A DNA stretch of 5,820 nucleotides from Desulfobacterales bacterium (GTDB lineage: Bacteria > Desulfobacterota > Desulfobacteria > Desulfobacterales > DAOWNP01): the NCBI GenBank assembly GCA_030149595.1, contig JASFBI010000139.1, positions 1 through 5,820 of the forward strand, given 5' to 3'. Made by a program: the position numbers and the translations under genes. The first letter of the stretch is position 1. Each line of letters begins with the position of its first letter. This document shows, piece after piece, positions 1 through 4,729 of this stretch. Under the pieces are notes generated by a model that saw only the letters and a program-made list of their open reading frames with translations, was not told the DNA's origin and did not search any database.

Positions 1-407
1 TTTTTATTTATTCAAGCTTGCATAAAATCATCCATCCAAAGCAATTTGCAGAAATCATTTATGGATACAACCTTTTCCCATTATACACAATAAACCTTAT
101 GGCCATTACAATTCCTTTTGCAGAACTTGTTGCCGGAACCGGTATTATATGCAATATCTACCCCAAAGCCTCTTCCATAATAATAATCTCTCTTTTAACA
201 GGTTTTATTATATCAATTTCTGTTAACATGATCTCAGGTCATAAATTTGACTGCGGTTGTTTTACTTTTGGAAAAACAGACAACTCTGCTACCTGGCAGC
301 TTTTATTAAGAGATATCCTGTTTTTCTGTACATCTGTTTTTATTTTTTTTTATAAACAAAACCGCAAATGCCTTTTTAAAAAAAAGAACACACCTAATTC
401 TTCTTAA
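1..407 (+). CDS. MauE/DoxX-family redox-associated membrane protein, 3' part (5' end outside window)
   Basis: The reading frame is open from base 3 to the TAA at 405-407. The first possible start is the TTG at 18, but the in-frame codons before it (F-I-Y-S-S) continue a typical family N-terminus (FIYxSxxKIxxPxxFA) and no ribosome site precedes the TTG. I therefore read the gene as cut by the window edge. Visible features are the 'HKIIHPKQFAEIIYGY' segment, a membrane stretch at about 81-152 containing IPFAEL, a second at 168-236, the Asp-Cys-Gly-Cys-Phe motif at 249-263, and a third membrane stretch at 294-356 with a Lys-rich tail. The D-C-G-C-F loop between helices is the hallmark of MauE-like proteins. 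MauE itself serves methylamine dehydrogenase maturation, probably in disulfide handling; homologues elsewhere are mostly uncharacterised and assumed to pass thiol redox equivalents across the inner membrane. The family call is fairly sure; the substrate is unknown. Its last 14 bp overlap the convergent gene at 394-642. Confidence 0.8.
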   Translation, partial: FIYSSLHKIIHPKQFAEIIYGYNLFPLYTINLMAITIPFAELVAGTGIICNIYPKASSIIIISLLTGFIISISVNMISGHKFDCGCFTFGKTDNSATWQLLLRDILFFCTSVFIFFYKQNRKCLFKKKNTPNSS

Positions 408-642
408 ACCCTCCTATTATCAGAAATACCCCTCCAATAATTAATAATTCGAGAGTCAAAGAGTTAGACGTCACAAAAAGTGCTCCCTCCCTTAATGCCC
501 CAGGTATGGATTCAATCCATTTATTTGATACTATATCAGCTATTGTATCTATATTAAGCTCTTTTCCTGTTAATGCAGATAATCTCTGAAAAAGAAACAG
601 ACATGCCCCGGAAATAATAAACAAAACTCCGAATTTTGTCAT
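394..642 (-). CDS. Small two-helix membrane protein, unknown function
   Basis: This is an 82-residue protein that I do not recognise. It starts with ATG at 640-642 and is preceded on its own strand by AAGGGAG (649-655) with six A residues between that site and the ATG, a good ribosome site that argues for a real gene. Residues about 4-18 (FGVLFIISGACLFLF) form one hydrophobic helix and residues about 62-78 (LTLELLIIGGVFLIIGG) a second. The roughly 43-residue middle is polar (KELNIDTIADIVSNKW). The short positive ends (TK at the start, FKKN at the end) suggest both termini are cytoplasmic with the middle loop outside. The stop (TAG, 394-396) lies inside the end of the convergent MauE-like gene. 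It is divergent from argC across a 137-bp gap. No catalytic motif is visible. Confidence 0.65.
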   Translation of the reverse strand: MTKFGVLFIISGACLFLFQRLSALTGKELNIDTIADIVSNKWIESIPGALREGALFVTSNSLTLELLIIGGVFLIIGGFKKN

Positions 643-696
643 TTTTTTCTCCCTTATTTTTTTATAATTTAAAGAATTTAACCCACTCGTTTGTTC

Positions 697-725
697 TTGA
701 ATTTAGTTAAAACATTTGATATTTT
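697..725 (+). promoter_or_regulatory. Weak candidate promoter for argC
   Basis: TTGAAT (697-702) and TATTTT (720-725) are separated by 17 bp, each matching four of six consensus positions of a housekeeping sigma-70 type promoter. The stretch is very AT-rich, so chance matches are easy; a TATAAC at 733-738 is an alternative -10 but has no fitting -35. argC needs its own promoter because the upstream gene runs the other way. Confidence 0.3.
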
Positions 726-779
726 ATTTTTTTATAACTATTTTTTACTTTCACACTCAAAAATCATTAAGGACGCATT

Positions 780-1817
780 ATGCTTAGAGTTGGAATTATA
801 GGTGCATCAGGATATGCTGGCGCTGAGATTGTACGAATTATTACGCAACATCCACATGCAAAACTAACCTTTATTTCATCCAGACAATTTAAAGGCAAAA
901 ACTTTACCGAAATATATCCGGCAATGAAGGGCTTTGTTAATTTAAAATACAGTGAACTTGATCTGGAAAAAATAAAAGCTGAAACCGATGTGGTTTTTAT
1001 TGCTCTTCCACATAAAATCCCCATGTCAATAATACCTGCTATTATTGACATGGGTAAAAAAGTAATTGATCTGTCAGCTGATTTTAGATTTAGTGACATC
1101 ACAAAATATGAAAAGCATTATCAACCGCACACAGCAAAAAAATATAATGATCAATCTGTTTATGGTCTTTGTGAAGTTTATAAAAAAAACATAGAAAAAG
1201 CAAGTCTTGTTGGAAACCCTGGCTGCTATCCAACAAGTATTCTTCTTCCATTAATACCTCTTTTAAAAAGCAGACTCATAAAAAAAGAATCAATAATTGC
1301 CGATTCTAAATCAGGAGTCAGCGGAGCAGGAAGAACACCTGCACACATCAGCCACTACTGCAGTGCATCTGAATCCTTTAAAGCATATAAAATCTATGCC
1401 CACAGACATACCCCTGAAATAGAAGAAAACTTAAACAAAGCAGCAGCAGATAATATTTCCATCATATTTACACCGCACCTTATACCCATGAGCCGCGGAA
1501 TGCTCTCTACTATTTATGTTAAAATAGATAGTTCCGCCTGTGAAAACGATATAAGAGACTGCTTAAACAATTTTTATGCACACAACCCCTTTATACGTAT
1601 TTATTCAGAAAACAATTTTCCTGATACACAAAATGTAAGGGGTACAAATTTTTGCGACATTGGTTTGAAAACAGATCCATCAGGGCAAAACCTTATACTT
1701 ATATCTGCCATAGACAATCTGGTAAAGGGAGCAGCAGGACAAGCCGTGCAAAACTTAAATATTATGTATGGTATGGATGAAACATCAGGTTTAAATAATA
1801 TACCTTATCCATTATAG
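780..1817 (+). CDS. argC: N-acetyl-gamma-glutamyl-phosphate reductase
   Basis: ArgC makes N-acetyl-glutamate-5-semialdehyde by NADPH-dependent reduction of N-acetyl-glutamyl-phosphate, the third step of arginine/ornithine synthesis, in the cytoplasm. The 345-residue length is normal for the family. Residues 5-14 (GIIGASGYAG) form the glycine-rich nucleotide-binding loop. GNPGCYPT at 145-152 carries the catalytic Cys149, and HRHTPEI at 208-214 holds the active-site histidine. DSKSGVSGAGR (175-185), FTPHLIPMSRGM (230-241) and AIDNLVKGAAGQAVQNLN (310-327) are further family blocks. The start is supported by AAGGA (769-773) six bases before the ATG, and the nucleotide loop follows directly. No other arg gene is in the window, so argC stands alone here, with folD 167 bp downstream. 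No frameshift or missing residue is seen. Confidence 0.97.
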   Translation: MLRVGIIGASGYAGAEIVRIITQHPHAKLTFISSRQFKGKNFTEIYPAMKGFVNLKYSELDLEKIKAETDVVFIALPHKIPMSIIPAIIDMGKKVIDLSADFRFSDITKYEKHYQPHTAKKYNDQSVYGLCEVYKKNIEKASLVGNPGCYPTSILLPLIPLLKSRLIKKESIIADSKSGVSGAGRTPAHISHYCSASESFKAYKIYAHRHTPEIEENLNKAAADNISIIFTPHLIPMSRGMLSTIYVKIDSSACENDIRDCLNNFYAHNPFIRIYSENNFPDTQNVRGTNFCDIGLKTDPSGQNLILISAIDNLVKGAAGQAVQNLNIMYGMDETSGLNNIPYPL

Positions 1818-1984
1818 ATAATAATGATTAAATAAATATTTTTAGTTTCTAATCTTAAAAACGGATAATCCTTCTTGACATTAATTCTGTAATAAGCAAA
1901 AAATATCTTTTTTGGGAAAAGTACAAATTTTTTAAAAATTTTTATATATTAACGTAAATGTATTTGTAAAAGGAGATTTATCAA

Positions 1985-2893
1985 ATGTCAGCAAAATTAA
2001 TAAAAGGTACTGTAATCAGGGAAGAGATCCTTGAAGAGATCACAAAAGAAGTTGCCAAAATAAAAGAGACTCACGGAGTTGTACCTGGTCTTGTAACTAT
2101 CCTTATAGGTGAAAGTCCGGCTTCTATCTCATATGTAACTTTAAAAATTAAAACAGCCCACAGAGTTGGATTTACTGAAATTCAGGATTCACAACCAGTA
2201 GATATTTCAGAAGAAGATCTTCTTGCCTTAATTGAAAAATACAATAACGACGACTCAATAAACGGCATACTTGTACAGCTTCCTCTTCCAAAGCATATTG
2301 ACGAAAAAAAAGTGCTGAATACTATTGATCCAGATAAAGATGTTGACGGCTTTCACCCTGTTAATGTAGGCCGCCTTATGATAGGTGGAGATGAAGTTAA
2401 ATTCCCTCCATGCACACCTGCAGGTATTCAGGAAATGATAATAAGAGCAGGCGTTGAAACCAGCGGAGCAGAAGTTGTTGTTGTTGGACGCTCAAATATA
2501 GTAGGAAAACCAATAGCTAATATGATGTTCCAAAAGGGCCCTGGAGCAAATGCAACTGTTACAGTAGTTCACACAAGAACAAAAAACCTTGCATCCCATT
2601 GCAAACGTGCTGATATTTTAATAGTTGCAGCAGGAGTACCAGACCTTGTAAAACCGGAATGGATCAAACCTGGTGCCTGTGTTATTGATGTTGGAGTAAA
2701 CAGGGTTGGAGAAAAAATAAGTGAAAAAACCGGCAAAAAAATAGCAGTCCTGAAGGGTGATGTTGATTTTGATGCTGCAAAAGAGATAGCAGGCTCAATC
2801 ACACCTGTACCAGGCGGAGTAGGACCTATGACAATTACCATGCTCATGAAGAACACTCTGAAATCTTTAAAATCTAAACTCAAAATAGCCTAA
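1985..2893 (+). CDS. folD: Bifunctional methylenetetrahydrofolate dehydrogenase / methenyltetrahydrofolate cyclohydrolase
   Basis: FolD interconverts 5,10-methylene-, 5,10-methenyl- and 10-formyl-tetrahydrofolate in the cytoplasm. It supplies one-carbon units for purines and formyl-methionine and, in organisms with the Wood-Ljungdahl route, is part of the methyl branch. The 302-residue product has all key positions: Tyr50 and Lys54 (YVTLK, the catalytic Y-x3-K pair), Gln98 in GILVQLPLP, Asp121 in DKDVDGFHPVNVGR, and PCTPAG at 142-147. The NADP-binding part has VVVVGRSNIVGKP (164-176), ADILIVAAGVPD (209-220) and VIDVGVNR (233-240). GDVDF (258-262) and ITPVPGGVGPMTITMLMKNT (272-291) complete the C-terminal block. 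The start is fixed by AAGGAGA (1970-1976) eight bases before the ATG. The repeat at 2903 follows almost at once, and no conventional hairpin-plus-T-run terminator is visible, so that palindrome may form the mRNA 3' end. Confidence 0.97.
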   Translation: MSAKLIKGTVIREEILEEITKEVAKIKETHGVVPGLVTILIGESPASISYVTLKIKTAHRVGFTEIQDSQPVDISEEDLLALIEKYNNDDSINGILVQLPLPKHIDEKKVLNTIDPDKDVDGFHPVNVGRLMIGGDEVKFPPCTPAGIQEMIIRAGVETSGAEVVVVGRSNIVGKPIANMMFQKGPGANATVTVVHTRTKNLASHCKRADILIVAAGVPDLVKPEWIKPGACVIDVGVNRVGEKISEKTGKKIAVLKGDVDFDAAKEIAGSITPVPGGVGPMTITMLMKNTLKSLKSKLKIA

Positions 2894-2902
2894 TATTATA
2901 TA

Positions 2903-3075
2903 ATTTAGTGCCTAAACAAAAACCAGATTTCTTGTCAAGATCAGGGAAGATAAAAATTTTAAAAGCAGGAATACACTCCCGTATTTTGAGGATTAAAATT
3001 TTTATCTGACACAGAGACCGATGGAAAAAACAGTTTTCGTTCAGACACTAAATAGACATTGGTCTTTATTTAGTG
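2903..3075. repeat. Long palindromic extragenic repeat, copy A
   Basis: Nearly the whole of 2903-3053 folds on itself. Outer arms 2903-2925 and 3031-3053 match at 18 of 23 positions, and the five differences are all transitions. Inner arms 2948-2962 and 2993-3007 are a perfect 15-bp inverted repeat. Inside them comes an internal loop, then AATAC (2970-2974) pairing with GTATT (2981-2985) around a six-base loop. Right of it CACTAAATA (3046-3054) can instead pair with TATTTAGTG (3067-3075), giving an alternative hairpin. Aligned with copy B at 4190-4360, it shares the core (GCAGG..ATAC..GTATT..GAGGATTAAA), a TTTCTT..CAAG segment on the left and the AGTG end on the right. It begins 9 nt after the folD stop. 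No protein, transposase or clear target duplication is visible. It may be a REP/MITE-like element or a structured RNA 3' end. Confidence 0.75.
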
Positions 3076-3368
3076 AAAAAGCCTATGTAAAACATTTTTA
3101 CTAAAAAATATAACTCCCTTCTAAATAATCAAGTTTTTTGCTTTTTTTATCAGAAAAAAGAACAATTCCCTATAACCGGTTGTCATCTCCACCCCTGTGT
3201 GCTATTTTATCCTCTATAATAATTTTAACAAATTAGTACCAGTCGGAAATTTTATCATTTAAAGAAATAGGGTAAAAATAATAAAAAAAAATACCCCTTA
3301 AAAAACTGATTATATTACTAAATCTTTGTCAAATACTGGGATTTACCACAAATAATATAATTTAGCAG
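3076..3368. other. AT-rich non-coding spacer
   Basis: I find no credible gene here. It contains a short A/T hairpin (CTTTTTT 3141-3147 with AAAAAAG 3154-3160), a GGGTA (3270-3274) / TACCC (3292-3296) inverted repeat around an A-rich loop, and a perfect TATAAT at 3356-3361 with no acceptable -35 at the right distance. None of these is convincing as a terminator, because no T-run follows a GC-rich stem. Confidence 0.5.
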
Positions 3369-3396
3369 TTGACTTTATCCGACATTTCTTTATTAT
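3369..3396 (+). promoter_or_regulatory. Probable promoter of the first cold-shock gene
   Basis: TTGACT (3369-3374) and TATTAT (3391-3396) are separated by 16 bp; each matches five of six sigma-70 consensus positions. Transcription would start near 3403, leaving a leader of about 124 nt before the ATG at 3527. A long leader is typical of cspA-type genes. Confidence 0.55.
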
Positions 3397-3429
3397 TAAT
3401 AAACTGCGTTGTTTTATGTAAAACGTGTA

Positions 3430-3489
3430 GGTTTCATTACCTTAAGTATATGTTATAAAAAAATAACATTAAACTTAAAGTTAGAAACT
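3430..3489 (+). promoter_or_regulatory. Three-tier hairpin in the cold-shock mRNA leader
   Basis: Three nested pairings share one axis. GTTTC (3431-3435) pairs with GAAAC (3484-3488). CCTTAAGT (3440-3447) pairs with ACTTAAAG (3473-3480) at seven of eight positions. ATGTTAT (3450-3456) pairs with ATAACAT (3463-3469) around an AAAAAA loop. Small internal loops separate the tiers. The structure ends about 23 nt before the AGGAG ribosome site (3513-3517), with a U-rich stretch (3491-3510) between. Leaders of cspA-type mRNAs are known to act as temperature-responsive structures; that this one does so is inference. No E. coli-type cold-box sequence was recognised. Confidence 0.6.
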
Positions 3490-3526
3490 GTGATTATTTT
3501 TATTTTTATTACAGGAGATTGCCAAT

Positions 3527-3727
3527 ATGGCTAACGGTATCGTAAAATGGTTTAACGAATCAAAGGGTTTTGGTTTTATCGAACAGGAAAGTGGAAAAGA
3601 TGTATTTGTGCACCATACAGGCATCAATGCATCAGGTTTTAAAACCTTAAATGAAGGGGATCACGTTTCATTTGACATTGAAGAAGGACAAAAGGGGCCT
3701 GCTGCAACAAATGTAACTGTACTCTAA
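3527..3727 (+). CDS. Cold-shock protein, CspA family
   Basis: This is a 66-residue single cold-shock domain protein, a cytoplasmic single-stranded RNA/DNA binder that acts as an RNA chaperone or antiterminator, especially on cooling. The motifs are canonical: KWF at 7-9, RNP1 KGFGFI at 13-18, RNP2 VFVHH at 26-30, then [14 protein letters not shown] (37-50) and the C-terminal [10 protein letters not shown]. Length and acidic character fit standard bacterial Csps. AGGAG (3513-3517) lies nine bases before the ATG. It has its own promoter, a long structured leader and a strong terminator right behind it, so it looks monocistronic. Which numbered csp it corresponds to cannot be told, so no symbol is given. 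Confidence 0.95.
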   Translation: MANGIVKWFNESKGFGFIEQESGKDVFVHHTGINASGFKTLNEGDHVSFDIEEGQKGPAATNVTVL

Positions 3728-3755
3728 GTTAACTGTTTTATTTAGCTTGAAAATC

Positions 3756-3798
3756 AAAAGTCCCTGAACAAAATACCGTTCAGGGGCTTTTCTGTTTT
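3756..3798 (+). terminator. Rho-independent terminator after the first cold-shock gene
   Basis: The arms at 3756-3769 and 3778-3791 pair over 14 positions with only one G-T wobble. The core CCCTGAAC pairs with GTTCAGGG around an eight-base loop (3770-3777), and the stem is followed by CTGTTTTTA. The stem begins with an A-run and ends with a T-run, so it could also act on the minus strand. It lies 28 nt after the stop. Confidence 0.92.
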
Positions 3799-3813
3799 TA
3801 TGAAAAACCTCCC

Positions 3814-3842
3814 TTGCCCATATAAACGTAACTCTTTATAAA
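3814..3842 (+). promoter_or_regulatory. Candidate promoter of the second cold-shock gene
   Basis: TTGCCC (3814-3819) and TATAAA (3837-3842) are 17 bp apart, matching four and five of six consensus positions. The implied start near 3849 gives a leader of about 124 nt, close to that predicted for the first cold-shock gene. The terminator just upstream makes a separate promoter necessary. Confidence 0.45.
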
Positions 3843-3843
3843 A

Positions 3844-3881
3844 GATTATATCCTTTTTGTTAAATAATAAAAAAGGTAATC
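3844..3881 (+). promoter_or_regulatory. Stem-loop at the start of the second cold-shock leader
   Basis: GATTA (3844-3848) pairs with TAATC (3877-3881). After a three-base bulge, CCTTTTT (3852-3858) pairs with AAAAAGG (3870-3876) around an 11-base loop. If transcription starts near 3849, the lower tier would be partly upstream of the RNA, so only the 7-bp upper stem may form. No T-run follows, so it is not a terminator on the plus strand. Confidence 0.4.
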
Positions 3882-3972
3882 AGGGGCTGGTTTATTCTGC
3901 CGAAATTTTCTATACAAAACCGGTTTAAAATGCATATTAATAATACATTACAAATGTAAAGGGAATTCACTT

Positions 3973-4176
3973 ATGAAAGAGGGTACAGTTAAATGGTACA
4001 GTGAAAAAAAAGGATATGGATTTATTGATTCTGAGAGTAATGGGGAAGTATTTATGCATAAGAAAAGCATTAAAGACCATGGCTTTTTTGCTTTGCAAAA
4101 AGGCGATCGCGTGACATTTGAGACAAAAGAGACAAACCAAGGGTGTCAGGCAGATAATGTCAGAAAAATAAAATAA
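3973..4176 (+). CDS. Divergent cold-shock domain protein
   Basis: This is a 67-residue single cold-shock domain protein. KWY (7-9) and RNP1 KGYGFI (13-18) are intact. RNP2 reads VFMHK (26-30), where bacterial Csps usually have V or A in the middle and H or F last; the final aromatic or histidine that stacks on nucleic-acid bases is therefore Lys30. Near the end GCQADNV replaces the common GPQAxNV, and the tail is basic (RKIK). The protein is more lysine-rich than its neighbour at 3527-3727, from which it clearly differs, so this is an old paralogue rather than a recent duplication. AAGGG (3959-3963) lies nine bases before the ATG. It probably still binds single-stranded nucleic acid; altered specificity is inference. 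Copy B of the repeat begins 13 nt after its stop. Confidence 0.92.
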   Translation: MKEGTVKWYSEKKGYGFIDSESNGEVFMHKKSIKDHGFFALQKGDRVTFETKETNQGCQADNVRKIK

Positions 4177-4189
4177 ACAAAAAAATATG

Positions 4190-4360
4190 CTCTCGGCAGG
4201 CTATTATGGAATAAAAATTTCTTCAAGTTCAAGGCAAAAAAATAAATTTAACCGCAGGTATACCCGTTGTATTCCGAGGATTAAATTTATTTTTTAACGC
4301 AGAAATTGGATAAAGTAGTGTTTTGTAACAGCCTGTCGGGGAGCCGTTTGTTACAAAGTG
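4190..4360. repeat. Long palindromic extragenic repeat, copy B
   Basis: This is a gapless imperfect palindrome centred on base 4266. Outer arms 4192-4202 and 4330-4340 pair mostly exactly (CAGGCT with AGCCTG at 4197-4202 / 4330-4335). The middle arms are looser. Inner arms 4237-4251 and 4281-4295 form a perfect 15-bp inverted repeat, and ATAC (4260-4263) pairs with GTAT (4269-4272). To the right, TTTGTAACA (4322-4330) can alternatively pair with TGTTACAAA (4349-4357). The order of parts, the GCAGG/GAGGA internal loop and the AGTG end match copy A at 2903-3075. It follows the second cold-shock stop by 13 nt and could terminate or protect that mRNA. An open frame across it on the minus strand is an artefact of the palindrome. 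Confidence 0.75.
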
Positions 4361-4428
4361 GTTTCTCGTTAACCAAAAAAAACCAGACAAGCTAATATAA
4401 ACCTCTTTTAATATATTTCTTCCCAAAT

Positions 4429-4444
4429 TTTATTTGCAAATAAA
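4429..4444. promoter_or_regulatory. Perfect 16-bp palindrome, possible operator
   Basis: TTTATTTG at 4429-4436 is followed directly by its exact reverse complement at 4437-4444. With no spacer it suits a dimeric DNA-binding protein better than an RNA hairpin. It lies 40 bp upstream of the candidate promoter at 4484. The regulator is unknown, and an AT-rich background makes chance possible. Confidence 0.3.
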
Positions 4445-4483
4445 GCAACCTGCCACATATCATCCCATAAAAACTTTTACAAT

Positions 4484-4511
4484 TTGATAAAATGCAGATA
4501 GTTAATATAAC
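4484..4511 (+). promoter_or_regulatory. Candidate promoter of the glycosyltransferase gene
   Basis: TTGATA (4484-4489) and TATAAC (4506-4511) are 16 bp apart and each matches five of six consensus positions. The start near 4518 would leave a leader of about 210 nt carrying the hairpins at 4522, 4623 and 4651. Confidence 0.4.
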
Positions 4512-4521
4512 TGGTTACTAA

Positions 4522-4551
4522 CGGCCATAAGGCCGATCTTGATTTTTCTTT
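4522..4551 (+). terminator. GC-rich stem-loop with T-rich tail, possible attenuator
   Basis: CGGCC (4522-4526) pairs with GGCCG (4531-4535) around an ATAA loop. The T-rich run ATCTTGATTTTTCTTT (4536-4551) follows. The stem has only five pairs and the T-run is interrupted, so it would be weak. It sits immediately after the predicted start site near 4518, so it could be an early attenuator, or simply a leftover terminator. Confidence 0.3.
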
Positions 4552-4622
4552 CAGATTTGCCACAATAAACCATAAAAGCTCAATGATTATAACCATTTGA
4601 ACGGATTCTCATATAACATACA

Positions 4623-4689
4623 TGGCAGATTTATCTGCCACAACGAAAATTGAAACTCTCATGGTTACGGTCTGTTGGACAGAGTTTCA
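4623..4689 (+). promoter_or_regulatory. Two inverted repeats in the glycosyltransferase leader
   Basis: TGGCAGA (4623-4629) pairs with TCTGCCA (4634-4640) around TTTA. Then TGAAACTCT (4651-4659) pairs exactly with AGAGTTTCA (4681-4689) across 21 bases. TCTGT (4671-4675) and ACAGA (4679-4683) form a small competing hairpin that overlaps the second arm. The last arm ends 40 bp before the ATG. Neither has a T-run, so they are not simple terminators. Function unknown; an RNA leader structure or protein-binding sites are the options. Confidence 0.4.
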
Positions 4690-4729
4690 TATAAAAAATT
4701 AATAACAATAAACAAAACTGATAAACAAT

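Larger units (their letters stand above)
4361..4729. other. Non-coding region upstream of the glycosyltransferase gene
   Basis: No gene is supported in this stretch. It holds several short inverted repeats (listed separately), one promoter candidate at 4484-4511, and an eight-base direct repeat TCATATAA at 4609-4616 and 4687-4694. Another weak pair is TAACCAT (4590-4596) with ATGGTTA (4661-4667). It is probably the leader of the gene at 4730, but it may contain remnants of other elements. Confidence 0.5.

Noticed and set aside
18..20. TTG as start codon of the MauE-like gene
   Set aside because: In-frame codons upstream to the window edge continue the family N-terminus and no ribosome site precedes the TTG, so the gene is cut by the edge.
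767..1102. Open frame on the minus strand inside argC
   Set aside because: It is an antisense shadow of the well-supported argC coding sequence, with no recognisable domain.
1875..1880. Perfect TTGACA upstream of folD as a -35 box
   Set aside because: No acceptable -10 lies 16-18 bp downstream; the next AT-rich hexamers are too far, and TATATT at 1945-1950 lacks a good -35.
2569..2883. Open frame on the minus strand inside folD
   Set aside because: It is an antisense shadow of the conserved C-terminal half of folD.
2903..3053. Transcribed strand of the repeat deduced from wobble pairs
   Set aside because: In copy A the transitions mostly fit G-U pairs on the minus strand, but in copy B they mostly fit the plus strand, so no strand can be assigned and plain transition mutation explains them too.
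2903..4360. CRISPR array
   Set aside because: There are only two long diverged palindromic copies more than 1 kb apart with genes between them; there is no short regular repeat-spacer pattern and no cas gene.
4229..4426. Open frame of 65 codons on the minus strand
   Set aside because: It lies across repeat copy B, has no convincing ribosome site and its composition follows the palindrome; no protein family is recognisable.
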